From CAYMYN01 sp964394665 (GTDB taxonomy: Bacteria > Planctomycetota > UBA1135 > GCA-002686595), in NCBI GenBank assembly GCA_964394665.1, contig CAYMYN010000003.1:124001-188000 (forward strand): a stretch of 64,000 bases of DNA, read 5' to 3'. This document shows, in pieces, positions 33,211 to 42,107 of this stretch (positions are counted from its first letter, which is position 1; every line of letters begins with the position of its first letter). Under the pieces are notes generated by a model. That model ran no database searches. It saw nothing but the letters and a program-made list of their open reading frames with translations, and was not told where the DNA came from. A program made the position numbers and the translations under genes.

Positions 33211-33823
33211 TCCGACCCGGTCCTACCTGCGGCGCGAGGAGCGCCGCGAGCAGATCCTCGCGGCGGCCCTGCGGGTCTTCGGGGAGGGGGGCTACCACGG
33301 CACCCACGTCTCGCGGATCGTGGAGGAAGCCGGGGTCGCGCGCGGGACCTTCTACCTGCACTTCCAGTCCAAGCACGAGGTGTTCGCGGCCCTCGTGGCG
33401 CGCATGCTGGGGCTGTTCCTCTCCTTGCCGGAAGAGGATCCCGCCGGGCTCACGACGCCCGCTGGGGCGCGCGCGGCCCTGGAGCGCAGCTATCGGGCGC
33501 TGTTCACCCTGCTCCACGGCCAGCGCCGCCTGTGCCGCCTGCTGCTGGAGGAGGCCGTGGGGCTCGACAAGGGCTTTCGGGAGGCGCTCGAGGCGCACTA
33601 CGCCGCCTGGCACCAGCGCCTGCGGGGCACCCTCGCGCGGCTGGTCGAGCACGGCGTCGCGCGGGCGGACCTCGACCTCGACCTCGCGGCGGAGATGGTG
33701 ATCGGCATGGTCGAGCGCTTGCTGCGACGCCATCTGCTGGTCGAGGACGAGCCCGACCTCGAGCGCCTGGTCCGGGCCCTGGTCGACTTCGAACTCCACG
33801 GCGTGGCGGGGGTCGGCCCGTGA
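33203..33823 (+). CDS. TetR/AcrR family transcriptional regulator
   Basis: A 206-residue repressor-type protein. The N-terminal helix-turn-helix domain is clear: REQILAAALRVFGEGGYHGT, then SRIVEEAGVARGTFYLHFQS with the family's FYxHFxxK motif, then K-HEVFAAL. The C-terminal ligand-binding domain is helical and Leu/Arg-rich; its effector cannot be predicted. A near-palindrome covers its own start codon and a second copy covers the start codon of the next gene, so it probably controls both. A hairpin with a T run follows the stop codon. Confidence 0.93.
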   Translation: MSVPTRSYLRREERREQILAAALRVFGEGGYHGTHVSRIVEEAGVARGTFYLHFQSKHEVFAALVARMLGLFLSLPEEDPAGLTTPAGARAALERSYRALFTLLHGQRRLCRLLLEEAVGLDKGFREALEAHYAAWHQRLRGTLARLVEHGVARADLDLDLAAEMVIGMVERLLRRHLLVEDEPDLERLVRALVDFELHGVAGVGP

Positions 33824-33852
33824 GGCCCTCCCCGCGAGCCGCGGTGCAACGC

Positions 33853-33894
33853 CCCCCGGCACGGTGCCGGGGGAGCGCCCGAGTCTCTTTTTTT
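33853..33894 (+). terminator. Hairpin and T run after the TetR regulator gene
   Basis: CCCCCGGCA (33853-33861), a three-base loop and TGCCGGGGG (33865-33873), a perfect nine-pair stem. A run of seven T lies at 33888-33894, about 14 bases beyond the stem, which is further than in an ideal terminator. The T run also sits just before the second operator. Confidence 0.45.
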
Positions 33895-33906
33895 GCCCCA
33901 AACTAG

Positions 33907-33920
33907 ACTGATATGTCAGT
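33907..33920. promoter_or_regulatory. Putative TetR operator over the start codon of the membrane protein gene
   Basis: ACTGATATGTCAGT, again 12 of 14 positions palindromic, with the ATG (33913-33915) at its centre. It differs from the copy over the regulator's start at two positions only. A TAGACT hexamer (33904-33909) overlaps its left half. Confidence 0.5.
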
Positions 33921-34320
33921 TCTAAGCATCCTGCTGCTCCACGCCCTCTACGGGATCCCCGTCGGCCTCGCCACCGGGGCGCTCCTCGGGCCGGTCGCCC
34001 GCTCGGGCGCCGGCTGGGGCGGGTACGGGTCCTTCCGGCGACGCGCCGCGCGGCTGGGGCACGTGAGCCTGGTCGCGTTGCCCCTGATCTCGGGCTTCTA
34101 CGGGGTGTGCGCGCACCTGCTCGGGTTCCAGTCGCCGCAGCTCGGCGTCGCCGCGCCGCTGTGGGTCGGCGCGAGCGTGACCCTCTCCCTGGCGTTGTTC
34201 CTGGCCGCGTGGCGCGAGCGCCTGGCGGCCTGGTTGCTCCCGCTGCCGGCCACCGGGACCCTGGTCGCCGCGTCGCTCCTGGGCTCGGCGCTGCTGCGCG
34301 GCCTGGAGGGACTGCCGTGA
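33913..34320 (+). CDS. Small integral membrane protein
   Basis: A 135-residue protein with about four hydrophobic segments (residues near 4-25, 47-68, 76-98 and 104-125). No charged or catalytic motif stands out and no family is recognised. Its length and layout resemble small DUF-type inner-membrane proteins. Its start codon is covered by a putative TetR operator, and it overlaps the next gene, for a B12-binding radical SAM protein, by four bases (GTGA). Co-expression with that enzyme suggests a membrane substrate or support role, which is inference. Confidence 0.8.
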   Translation: MSVLSILLLHALYGIPVGLATGALLGPVARSGAGWGGYGSFRRRAARLGHVSLVALPLISGFYGVCAHLLGFQSPQLGVAAPLWVGASVTLSLALFLAAWRERLAAWLLPLPATGTLVAASLLGSALLRGLEGLP

Positions 34321-35738
34321 AGGTCGCGCTGGTCGCGATGAGCGGGGTGCGCGTGCGCAGCGCCGAACTCGCCGCTCTGGGTGTCACCCTGCCGGGCTTC
34401 GTGGAGCGTGGGCGGGTGATCGCGTCCTTGCCCTCCCTGGGTCTGCTCACGATCGCGGGCGCCGCCCCGGCGGACGTCGAGTTCCGTTACTTCGAGCACG
34501 GCGATCGCAGGCCCGCTGAGCTCGAGGCCGAGGGCTTCGACCTCGTGGCGCTCTCGACCTTCACGGCCCAGGCGCCCGAGGCCTACGCCTTCGCGGCGGA
34601 GTGCCGCGCCCTGGGCTTGCGCGTGGCGCTCGGCGGCTTGCATGCGAGCGCCCTGCCCGAGGAAGCCCTGCGCCACGCGGACCACGTCTTCGCCGGGGAG
34701 GCCGAGGAGACCTTCCCGGAGTTCCTCGCCGACCTGGCACGCGGCCGAGCGCGGGCGCTCTACGACTCCCGCAACCGGGTGTTCGACCTCGCCCGGGCGC
34801 CGCTGCCGCGATACGACCTGCTCGACCCGATGCGCTACAACCGCATCACGCTGCAGACGACGCGCAGTTGTCCCCACGCTTGCACGTTCTGCGCCTCGGG
34901 GCTGCTGCTGCGCGGGCCCTACCGCAAGAAGCCGATCGAGCTGGTGCAGCGCGACCTCGACGCGATCCAGGACCGTTGGCCGCGGCCCTTCGTCGAGCTG
35001 GCGGACGACAACACGTTCGTCGACAAGACCTGGTCGCGGGAGCTGCTGCGCAAGATGGTCCCGCGGGGCTTGCGTTGGTTCACCGAGAGCGACATCACCC
35101 TGGCCGACGACCCCGAGCTCATCGACCTCCTGCGGGCGAGCGGCTGTCGCCAGGTCCTGATCGGGCTCGAGGCCCCCGACGCGCGTTCGATCGCGGCGCT
35201 CGAAGCGCGACCCTTCAAGGCCGCGCGCGCCGCCGGCCATGCGGCCGCCGTGCGCGCCATCCAGGGCCGCGGCGTGAGCGTCAACGGCTGCTTCGTGGTG
35301 GGCGCCGACGACCACACGCCGGAGGTCTTCGGTCGAATCGCGCGATACGCCGAGGAACTCGGCCTGGCCGAGGTGCAGGTCACCGTCCTGACGCCATTTC
35401 CCGGCACCCCGCTCCACGCGGCCCTGCGCGCCCAGGGCCGTCTCCTGGCCCCGGGCGATTGGGCCTCCGCGACGCTCTTCGACGTGATGTTCCGTCCCGC
35501 GCGGATGGGCGTGCGCGAGCTCGAGGAGGGCCTGCGCGAGTGCTTCGCGCAGCTCTACTCCGCGGCCGCCGTGCGGCGCCGCCGCCGGGCCTTCCACGCC
35601 CACGTGCGGGCCCGTGCGGAAGAGAATCTCCGCGCGCCGCTGACGCACGATCGACGCTTCGCCGCGGGAGCGCGCTCCGCGCTCGCCGAGGCGCCGGGAT
35701 CGGCCCCTGGCTTGTCCGCGCCAGCGGATGCGGGATAG
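34317..35738 (+). CDS. B12-binding-domain radical SAM protein
   Basis: A 473-residue enzyme. The N-terminal 150 residues form a cobalamin-binding-like Rossmann domain (VALVAMSGVR, then DLVALSTFTAQ and VALGGLHASALPEEAL). The radical SAM core has the CxxxCxxC motif in SCPHACTFCASG near residue 185, followed by VELADDNTFVDKTW and the GCRQVLIGLEAP strand. Such proteins do methylations or rearrangements of lipids, tetrapyrroles or peptides; the substrate here is unknown. The GTG start at 34317 overlaps the stop of the membrane protein gene. It is probably controlled by the TetR regulator through its upstream neighbour. Confidence 0.9.
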   Translation: MKVALVAMSGVRVRSAELAALGVTLPGFVERGRVIASLPSLGLLTIAGAAPADVEFRYFEHGDRRPAELEAEGFDLVALSTFTAQAPEAYAFAAECRALGLRVALGGLHASALPEEALRHADHVFAGEAEETFPEFLADLARGRARALYDSRNRVFDLARAPLPRYDLLDPMRYNRITLQTTRSCPHACTFCASGLLLRGPYRKKPIELVQRDLDAIQDRWPRPFVELADDNTFVDKTWSRELLRKMVPRGLRWFTESDITLADDPELIDLLRASGCRQVLIGLEAPDARSIAALEARPFKAARAAGHAAAVRAIQGRGVSVNGCFVVGADDHTPEVFGRIARYAEELGLAEVQVTVLTPFPGTPLHAALRAQGRLLAPGDWASATLFDVMFRPARMGVRELEEGLRECFAQLYSAAAVRRRRRAFHAHVRARAEENLRAPLTHDRRFAAGARSALAEAPGSAPGLSAPADAG

Positions 35739-35741
35739 AGT
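35712..35741 (+). promoter_or_regulatory. Promoter overlapping the 3' end of the radical SAM gene
   Basis: TTGTCC (35712-35717), an 18-base spacer and TAGAGT (35736-35741). The ATG of the next gene is only six bases after the -10 box, so transcription would begin at or beside the start codon. It gives the large exported protein gene its own promoter inside the run of genes. Confidence 0.45.
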
Positions 35742-35747
35742 GGGCCC

Positions 35748-38585
35748 ATGGGTGCGGGAGCCGGGGGCCGCAGAGGGAGGCGATTCGCCTGCGTCTGGCT
35801 GATGATCGTGCTGGCCGCGCTGCCGGCGGCGGCCCAGGGCCGCGTGCGATTCGATCGCAAGGCGCACCTGGAGCAGTACGAAGCGCTCTCGTTCTCGGAG
35901 TTCTTCGATCTCTACGACCTCGCGCCCTTCCTCGAGGCCGAGGGCGGATCGGTCGATTCGGTACGTTTGACCGAGCTGCAATCGGCCTGGGCCGCCGAGC
36001 GCGCGCGGGTCGCGGCCCTGCTCGAGGTCGAGCGAGCGGAGCCCCGTCGCTGGGAGCTGTTCCTGCTCGAACGGGCGCTCGCCAAGCACCCGTTCTTCTC
36101 CAAGATCGGTTGGACGCGGCTCGACGACGTCGAGGGCTTCGTGGTCTACGTCCAGGACCCCAAGAGACGCGATCCGCAGTACGCGCTGCGCGTCGCGCAG
36201 GAGGTGGCCCAACCCCTGGCGCGGCTGCGCGCGCACTTCCGGGATGCCTACGCCCGCCCGGCCGGCCTGACGCAGCGCCCGGAGTTCGTGCTCGAGTCGC
36301 TCTTCGTCCTCTCGAGCACCGGCGACTTCGAGAGCTACGCCGGGGCCAGCCACGCGACCCCGCACTACGCGGCGCACAGCGACTACAACGGCAAGCTGCG
36401 CCTGGTCGTCGTGTGCGAGACCCCCTTCGAGCCCGGCGTGACCCCCGCGCAGCGCCGCGCCTGGGCCCAACATGCCTACTCGCACCACCTCCTGCGCGTC
36501 CACGACGCCGCGCAGGCGAATCCGCTGCAGGAGGACTGGCTGCGGGAGGGTCTCGCGGCCTACCTCTCCGGCCTGGTCGATGACGGCCGCGGTGGCCTAC
36601 GGGCCTCCGAGGTGCCCTCGGAGGTGCTCCGCCGGTTGCTCGCTGCAAGCGGGTCACGCAACACCGTGCTCACGCACCTGTGGCGCATCGGCGACCTGTA
36701 TCGCATCGCGTCCTACGCGCACGTCGACTCCAACGCACGGCTCGAGGCGCGGCGCGTCGGCCGCGAGCCGGAGACCCTCGACTTCGGGGGCATGTACTTC
36801 GCCTACTGGCGACAGAGCCTGCTGCTCGTCGAGTACCTGCACCACCCCGAGCGCCTGGCGGGTTTCCTGCGTCTCCTGGCCGACGAGTTGGCCGGTAGGG
36901 GAGGGCCGGCCGCGTTCCAGCGGACGGTCTGCGAGGGGAGCCTCGAGGACTTCGACCGGGACTTCTTCCGTCACCTCTTCGCGGAGCATCGCCGCCGGAT
37001 CCCCGGGATCGAGCTTTCGGCGGCGGGTCTGGAGGCGTTGCTCGCGTGGGACGCGGACCGGCTCCCCGCACCCGCCGAACCCGCGGTGTCCGCGCCGGAG
37101 GTGGTCGCGGCGACCCCCGGCGGAGTGTCCGTTCCATCCCCGGCGCCGCCGGCGGCTCCGACCCGGGCGTTCGAACCCGCCGACCTCGCTCCGCGGGACC
37201 TCGCAGCGGAGGCGCGCCTCGCGCTCGCCCTGGACCTCGCGCGTCGCGGCCGCTCCGTGCGTGCCCAAGAGCTGCTCGAGGGCGCACTCGAGCTCGAAGC
37301 CGAACCGGCGGCACGCGCGCGCCTGGAGCGCGCCCTGGAGCAGGTCGCCGCCTGGAATCGCCTGCGCGGCGCCTGGTTCGAGGGGTTGGCCGCCGCGGGT
37401 GGCTCCTACCGGATCGAACACGGCGGCCGCGCGCTGCGCGTCAAGGTGCTGGGCGTCGAAGGCGGGCGTGTGCGGCTCGAGCCCAATCGCGCCGAGGTCG
37501 AGGAGCTCGATGCGGACGAACTCGATCCACTCGAGCTCGTCAAGCAGATGGGGAAGGAGGTCGAGGCCTTGCCCGACGCGTGGATCCGGGTCCTGCCAGC
37601 GATCCTGAACGGCGATCGGAGGGCCCCGCGCAGCCTGGACCGCAGCCGACCGCAGCAGGCCGCGTTGGCGGAGGACGTCGGCGGCGACCTGCCGGTGCTC
37701 CTCGCGCGGGGGTTCCCGCTCGGCGAGCTGGATCAGCTCAGCCGCGCGCCGCTCCCGAACGATGCGCTCGCCGCCGCCGAGCGGCTCGGCCAGCTCGAGG
37801 CGCTCCTGCGCGCGCACGGGGCCCAGGCCGAGGTCGCGGCCCTGCGCCCCGCGATCCGCGCCTACGCGCGCCTGGCGCTGCGCCAGGTCTACGACGAACA
37901 GGGGCCGGGCCTGCTGCTGCGGGGCAAGCTGGAGCTCTTCGCCGCGGATCGCATGCGCCTCACCTACGACTTCTCCGACCCCGCGCAGATGGAGGACTTC
38001 GTACGGGACGACGATTTCCTGCGCGCGACGCGTGCGCGTCTGGGCGAGCTCGTGGGCCAACGCGACGACGTCGCGATCCGCAGCGGGGGCCTCGTCGCCC
38101 ACGGACGCATCGCCCTGCGCCATCGCCTGGCCTTCCGCGCCGCGCTGAAGGTGCGCTACGAGTTCTCCTACGAACACCTGCCGGAGCTGGGAGAGGCGCC
38201 CACCTGGCAGTTCCTGCTCGGGATCTGCGCCGATCGCCAGGGCAACTACGCCGCGGCGCTCAACGTCGACGACCTCGAGGCCGTCGTCCGCGGCCGCCCG
38301 CTGACCGCCTACGCGCCGCAGCGCACGCCGCTCTTCATGGGCCAGGGCCAGCGGATGGAGCTCGAGCACGACGGCGCGGGTCGCCTGCGACTCACGCTCG
38401 GCGGAGCGACCCAGCAGGAGCTCCTGGCCGAGGGTCTGGGGGACGGGGAGCTCTTCCTGCTGGTGCACTCCGACTACCTCATGCGGCTCGAGCACCTGGT
38501 GGTCGAGGGTTCCCTCGAACCCGGCCGGCTCGCGGCGGTGCGCGAGACCTGGCTCGACCAGACCCTCCAGGAACGCGGGTTCTGA
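35748..38585 (+). CDS. Large exported protein with a degenerate gluzincin (HExxH) site
   Basis: A 945-residue protein with a signal peptide (cleavage near VLAALPAAAQG). Residues about 90-400 resemble a zinc-peptidase-like domain of the type found in Planctomycetota. The metal motif reads H242-A-Y-S-H246, so both histidines are present but the catalytic Glu is replaced by Ala; E267 in WLREGLAAYLS stands 21 residues later, where the third zinc ligand should be. It may bind metal but should not cut peptides in the usual way. A Pro/Ala-rich linker (about 440-480) leads to a helical middle and a C-terminal domain with LLGICADRQGNYAAALNV, which could be a glycan- or lectin-like fold. Function unknown. 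Confidence 0.8.
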   Translation: MGAGAGGRRGRRFACVWLMIVLAALPAAAQGRVRFDRKAHLEQYEALSFSEFFDLYDLAPFLEAEGGSVDSVRLTELQSAWAAERARVAALLEVERAEPRRWELFLLERALAKHPFFSKIGWTRLDDVEGFVVYVQDPKRRDPQYALRVAQEVAQPLARLRAHFRDAYARPAGLTQRPEFVLESLFVLSSTGDFESYAGASHATPHYAAHSDYNGKLRLVVVCETPFEPGVTPAQRRAWAQHAYSHHLLRVHDAAQANPLQEDWLREGLAAYLSGLVDDGRGGLRASEVPSEVLRRLLAASGSRNTVLTHLWRIGDLYRIASYAHVDSNARLEARRVGREPETLDFGGMYFAYWRQSLLLVEYLHHPERLAGFLRLLADELAGRGGPAAFQRTVCEGSLEDFDRDFFRHLFAEHRRRIPGIELSAAGLEALLAWDADRLPAPAEPAVSAPEVVAATPGGVSVPSPAPPAAPTRAFEPADLAPRDLAAEARLALALDLARRGRSVRAQELLEGALELEAEPAARARLERALEQVAAWNRLRGAWFEGLAAAGGSYRIEHGGRALRVKVLGVEGGRVRLEPNRAEVEELDADELDPLELVKQMGKEVEALPDAWIRVLPAILNGDRRAPRSLDRSRPQQAALAEDVGGDLPVLLARGFPLGELDQLSRAPLPNDALAAAERLGQLEALLRAHGAQAEVAALRPAIRAYARLALRQVYDEQGPGLLLRGKLELFAADRMRLTYDFSDPAQMEDFVRDDDFLRATRARLGELVGQRDDVAIRSGGLVAHGRIALRHRLAFRAALKVRYEFSYEHLPELGEAPTWQFLLGICADRQGNYAAALNVDDLEAVVRGRPLTAYAPQRTPLFMGQGQRMELEHDGAGRLRLTLGGATQQELLAEGLGDGELFLLVHSDYLMRLEHLVVEGSLEPGRLAAVRETWLDQTLQERGF

Positions 38586-38627
38586 CCCGATCTCGGTGGG
38601 GAGCAGGTACGGAGGCGGTCCGGCCGA

Positions 38628-38633
38628 TACAAT
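38628..38633 (+). promoter_or_regulatory. -10 element of the efflux cluster
   Basis: TACAAT lies seven bases before the ATG at 38641. This matches five of six consensus -10 bases and fits the short-leader pattern of the window. A good -35 box is not visible at 16 to 18 bases upstream, so an activator may be needed. Confidence 0.4.
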
Positions 38634-38640
38634 CCGCGCC

Positions 38641-39066
38641 ATGGATCCGCGTCCCCGTCGGCTCCTGATCGCCGTCCTCGTCGCCCTGCTGCCCGGGATC
38701 GCCCTGGCGGGCGTCGGGGGTCTGCGGATCTGCCTGTCGGCGCTGGCGGGACTCGGGGATTGCTGCGAGCCGAGCGCGGACGCCCCGAGCTGTTGCTCGA
38801 AGTCCACGGTGCACTCCGAAGCGCCCGCCGAGATGCCCGCCGAAACGTCCGACCAGGACGACTGCGCGTGGTGTTGCGTCGAGTTGGAGCAGGGCGCGCC
38901 CATCGCCGACGCTTCGGCGCGGGACGGTGCGCCGATCGTGCTCGCCCTCCAGGGCCTGGCGGTCGGGATCGCGCCCGATCGCTCGGCCGCGCGTCCCCAC
39001 GCGACGCGCCCCCGATCGGCCCGGCCGCCGCCGGACGGCGGCTTCAACCTGCCCCTGCGCATCTAG
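38641..39066 (+). CDS. Small exported cysteine-rich protein, first gene of the efflux cluster
   Basis: A 141-residue protein with a signal peptide (RRLLIAVLVALLPGIALAG). Its mature part has eight cysteines in a pattern CC...CC...C..CC between about residues 35 and 80 (GDCCEPS, SCCSKS, DDCAWCCVEL). This is a classic metal- or redox-binding arrangement, although no His-rich stretch is present. The C-terminus is Arg/Pro-rich. Small exported Cys-rich proteins of this sort often sit at the head of heavy-metal efflux operons, which fits the genes that follow. I do not recognise the family. Confidence 0.65.
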   Translation: MDPRPRRLLIAVLVALLPGIALAGVGGLRICLSALAGLGDCCEPSADAPSCCSKSTVHSEAPAEMPAETSDQDDCAWCCVELEQGAPIADASARDGAPIVLALQGLAVGIAPDRSAARPHATRPRSARPPPDGGFNLPLRI

Positions 39067-39138
39067 ATCGAAGGTCGCTCCGCTCGTCGGGCGCGTCCGC
39101 GCCCGGGATCCGGTTCGCGGCTCCTTCGGTCGATCTCC

Positions 39139-40593
39139 ATGTGCAGCAGGAATTCGCGCGCTCCGCGCGCTCCCCGTCCCTACCCGATTCTCCTGGTCGC
39201 CCTTCTCACCGGCGCGTGTTCCACGCCGGGAGCGCGACCCATCGACGAACCCGGCCTGGTGGCCGGGATCGCCGCGCGCGGCACCGATCCCGAGCGTCTT
39301 GCGGAGGCGCTGGCGGCGTTCGAGCTCGAGCCCCTGGGCCTGCGTGCTCCGGACCGCTCGCGGCTCGTCGATCCGGAGCGACACGCCGACGAGTCTGCCC
39401 CTTGGCACGCCTTCGCGTTGGCCTTCGAAGCGCGCACCCGGGCCGCGCGCCACGCGCTGGTCGCCGCCCGCCGGGACGCGCGCGGCGCCGGCGCGCCGAT
39501 GCCCACGCGCGCCATGCTCGAGGTCGAGGAGCTCGACGAGCCCGACGCCTATGCGCGCATGACGCTGACCGTCGATCTGCTCGGCCTCCTGGGCCTGGGG
39601 CCGGCGGGGGCGGCGCGGGAACTCGCCGACGCGCGTGTGCGCCGCGCCCTGGGCGAGCTCGAGCGCACCGCCTGGAGCGCGCGCGTCGAGGTCGACCGCG
39701 CCCGGGCCCGCCTGGCCGCGGTGCGGACGCAGGCCGGCGCCCTGCGGGAGCTGCTCGCCGAGGCGGACGGCGACCGCGAGCGCATCGAGATCCTCGCCCG
39801 CCGCGGACGGGTGGCGGCCCAAGGTCTGGACGCCGCGGAGCTGGCCCTCGGGCTGCTGCGCAAGGAGCTCCGCGCCCTCGAGGGCGAGGAAGCGGGGGCG
39901 CGTGCGGCCTTGGCCGTGGCGGCGGGCATCGCGCCCTCGAGCCCGTGCCTCGATGCGCTCGGGAGCGGCACCCTCGCGGATCTCGAGGCCCGGGCGCTCC
40001 CCGAACCGCCCGCGCCGGCGGAGTGGGCCAGCCGTTCGCCCGAGCTGCGCCTGGGCCTGCTCGAGTACGCGGTCGCCGAAGCCGAGGTGCGCGCGGCCGC
40101 GGCGGCGCGGTGGCCGAGCTTCGAGCTCGGGCCGCACCTGCTGTGGCGCGCGGACGAACTCCTCACGGGCGTCGTGACCGGCACGTCGATCCCCTGGCCC
40201 GGCGCGGTGCGCGGGCCGCTGCGCGCAGCGCTCGAGCGGCGCGAGGCCTCCCAGTCGGCGCTCGAGGACGCTTGGCTCGCCGTCCTCGCCGAGGCGCGCG
40301 GTGCGCAGGGTCGCAGCTGGGCGGCGCGCGAGGGCATCGAACCCCAAGCGCGCGCCGTCGACGTGCGCTCCCAGACGGTTTGGCGCGCCGCGCGGGCGCG
40401 CTTCAGCGTCGAGCCCGGAGCGCTCATGGAGTGGGCGGCCGCGCTCGAGATGCGCGCTGAAGCGACGACGGCTGCGACGCGCGCGCGCCTGGTCGCGATC
40501 GAAGCGGCCCTCGATCTCGAGTGGTGGGTCGGCCCCGAGCTCTTGGACGGGACTCGGCGCGGCGCGCTGGCCCGCGGGGAGGTGTCGCCGTGA
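39139..40593 (+). CDS. TolC-type outer membrane efflux lipoprotein
   Basis: A 484-residue protein with a lipobox-like N-terminus (LLTGACSTPG). Most of the protein is long amphipathic alpha-helix rich in Ala/Arg/Glu/Leu with the hairpin pattern of the outer membrane factor family (ELRLGLLEYAVAEAEVRAA in the second half, with PWPGAVRGPL at the tip region). It should form the trimeric channel of the exporter. It overlaps the adaptor gene by four bases. Confidence 0.8.
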   Translation: MCSRNSRAPRAPRPYPILLVALLTGACSTPGARPIDEPGLVAGIAARGTDPERLAEALAAFELEPLGLRAPDRSRLVDPERHADESAPWHAFALAFEARTRAARHALVAARRDARGAGAPMPTRAMLEVEELDEPDAYARMTLTVDLLGLLGLGPAGAARELADARVRRALGELERTAWSARVEVDRARARLAAVRTQAGALRELLAEADGDRERIEILARRGRVAAQGLDAAELALGLLRKELRALEGEEAGARAALAVAAGIAPSSPCLDALGSGTLADLEARALPEPPAPAEWASRSPELRLGLLEYAVAEAEVRAAAAARWPSFELGPHLLWRADELLTGVVTGTSIPWPGAVRGPLRAALERREASQSALEDAWLAVLAEARGAQGRSWAAREGIEPQARAVDVRSQTVWRAARARFSVEPGALMEWAAALEMRAEATTAATRARLVAIEAALDLEWWVGPELLDGTRRGALARGEVSP

Positions 40594-42104
40594 GCGATCA
40601 CCTCGACCTGGGCGCCCTGGCGCGCACCCGCGGGCCGCGGACGGGGGAGCTGCGCCCCCCGCGGCGTTGGCTGCGCTTCGCCGTGCCGCTCGCGCTCCTC
40701 GCCGTCTTCCTCGTCGTGCTCGCCACCAGCCTCGAGGGTGTGTGGCGCGGCGCGCGCGCCGTGACATGGGTGCGGCCCGAGCCCGTGGTCGGCGCGGCCT
40801 TCGGGGGCGCGGCGGCCGGCAGCGTGGCGGCGCAGGCCGCCGGTTGGATCGAACCCGACCCGTTCCCCGTGCGCGTGACGGCGCTCGCGGAGGGCGTCGT
40901 GGCGGAGCTCCTCGTCCAGGAGTCCGACGCCGTCGCCGCCGGAGACGTGATCGCGCGCTTGGTGGACGCGGACGCCCGGCTCGCGCTCGCACGGGCCGAG
41001 GCCGAGCTCGCGCGGGCCCAGGCCGAGGAGCGCCGGATGCTGGCCGACCTCGACGCGGCACGGCGGGCCTTCGAGGCGCCCACGGCCCTGCTCGAGGCCG
41101 TCGAGGTGGGCCGCGCGGAGCGCCGAGGCAAGCAGGCCGAGGCCGAGCACCGCGCGCAAGCCGTGCTGCGCGGTCGCGCCGACGTACGGATCGCGGAGGA
41201 GGAGGTCCTGGTGCAGCGCGAGCTCGAGGCCGCCGGGGTCGCGGGGCCGCGGCAGGTCGAGATCGCCGAGGCGCGCGTCGAGGCGGCGCAGGCCGAACTC
41301 GCGATCCTGCAGGCCGACGCCGCGCTCGCGGCCGCGGAGGCCGAGGTCGCCGACGCGAAGGCACGCCGCGCCGAGCTCGACTTCGAGCTGCGCATCGAGG
41401 ACACCCTGCGCGTCGAGGCCTCCACGGCCCGGTGCGCCGAGGCCCGCGCCCAGGTCGACGCGGCGCGCGCCGCCCTCGACGAGGCGCGTCTGCGCCTCGA
41501 GCGCATGGAGCTGCGCGCGCCCAGCGCGGGGGTGGTGCTCGAGCGCCTGGCGACCCTCGGGACCCCGCTGGGAGCCGAGCGCGACGCCGTCGTGACCCTG
41601 TACGACCCCGCCTCGTTGCGGGTGCGGGTGGACGTGCCGCAGCAGGACCTGGCCAAGCTCTTCGTCGGGCAGGAGGCGCGCGTCGAGAGCGATGCGCGCC
41701 GCGGCCGGCCCTATCGCGGCGAGGTGCTGCGCATCGTGCGGCAGGCGGACATCCAGAAGGTGACGCTGCAAGCCCATGTGCGCGTGCTCGATGGGGACGA
41801 GTTGCTGCGACCCGAGATGCTCGTGCAGGTGCGTTTCCTCGCTCCGGCCGCGGCCGAGGGTGAGCGTCCGGACGCGGCCGAGGGCACGCGCGTCGCGATC
41901 CCCGCGCGCCTGTTGTTGCCGGGCGACCAGGTCTGGGTCGTCGACGGCCTGAGTGGACGCGCGGCGCTGCGCGGGGTGAGCGTCGCGCAACGCGACGGCG
42001 AGCGGGCGTTGCTCTCGGCCGGGATCGACCTCTCCCACAAGTTGATCGACAGCGGCCGCGAAGGCCTGCGAGTCGGGGACCGCCTCGCGGTGGAGGAGCG
42101 CTGA
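40590..42104 (+). CDS. HlyD/RND-type periplasmic adaptor protein
   Basis: A 504-residue adaptor that links the inner-membrane ABC pump to the outer membrane channel. It has a single N-terminal membrane anchor (about residues 30-50), a lipoyl-type half motif (VRVTALAEGVVAELLVQESD), a long coiled-coil hairpin (about 115-300) of Ala/Glu/Arg-rich repeats, the second lipoyl half (MELRAPSAGVVLERLATLG) and beta-barrel domains with YRGEVLRIVRQADIQKV. The coiled coil is longer than in most MacA proteins. The GTG start overlaps the previous stop codon and is preceded by GGGGAGG. Confidence 0.88.
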   Translation: MSDHLDLGALARTRGPRTGELRPPRRWLRFAVPLALLAVFLVVLATSLEGVWRGARAVTWVRPEPVVGAAFGGAAAGSVAAQAAGWIEPDPFPVRVTALAEGVVAELLVQESDAVAAGDVIARLVDADARLALARAEAELARAQAEERRMLADLDAARRAFEAPTALLEAVEVGRAERRGKQAEAEHRAQAVLRGRADVRIAEEEVLVQRELEAAGVAGPRQVEIAEARVEAAQAELAILQADAALAAAEAEVADAKARRAELDFELRIEDTLRVEASTARCAEARAQVDAARAALDEARLRLERMELRAPSAGVVLERLATLGTPLGAERDAVVTLYDPASLRVRVDVPQQDLAKLFVGQEARVESDARRGRPYRGEVLRIVRQADIQKVTLQAHVRVLDGDELLRPEMLVQVRFLAPAAAEGERPDAAEGTRVAIPARLLLPGDQVWVVDGLSGRAALRGVSVAQRDGERALLSAGIDLSHKLIDSGREGLRVGDRLAVEER

Positions 42105-42107
42105 GCC

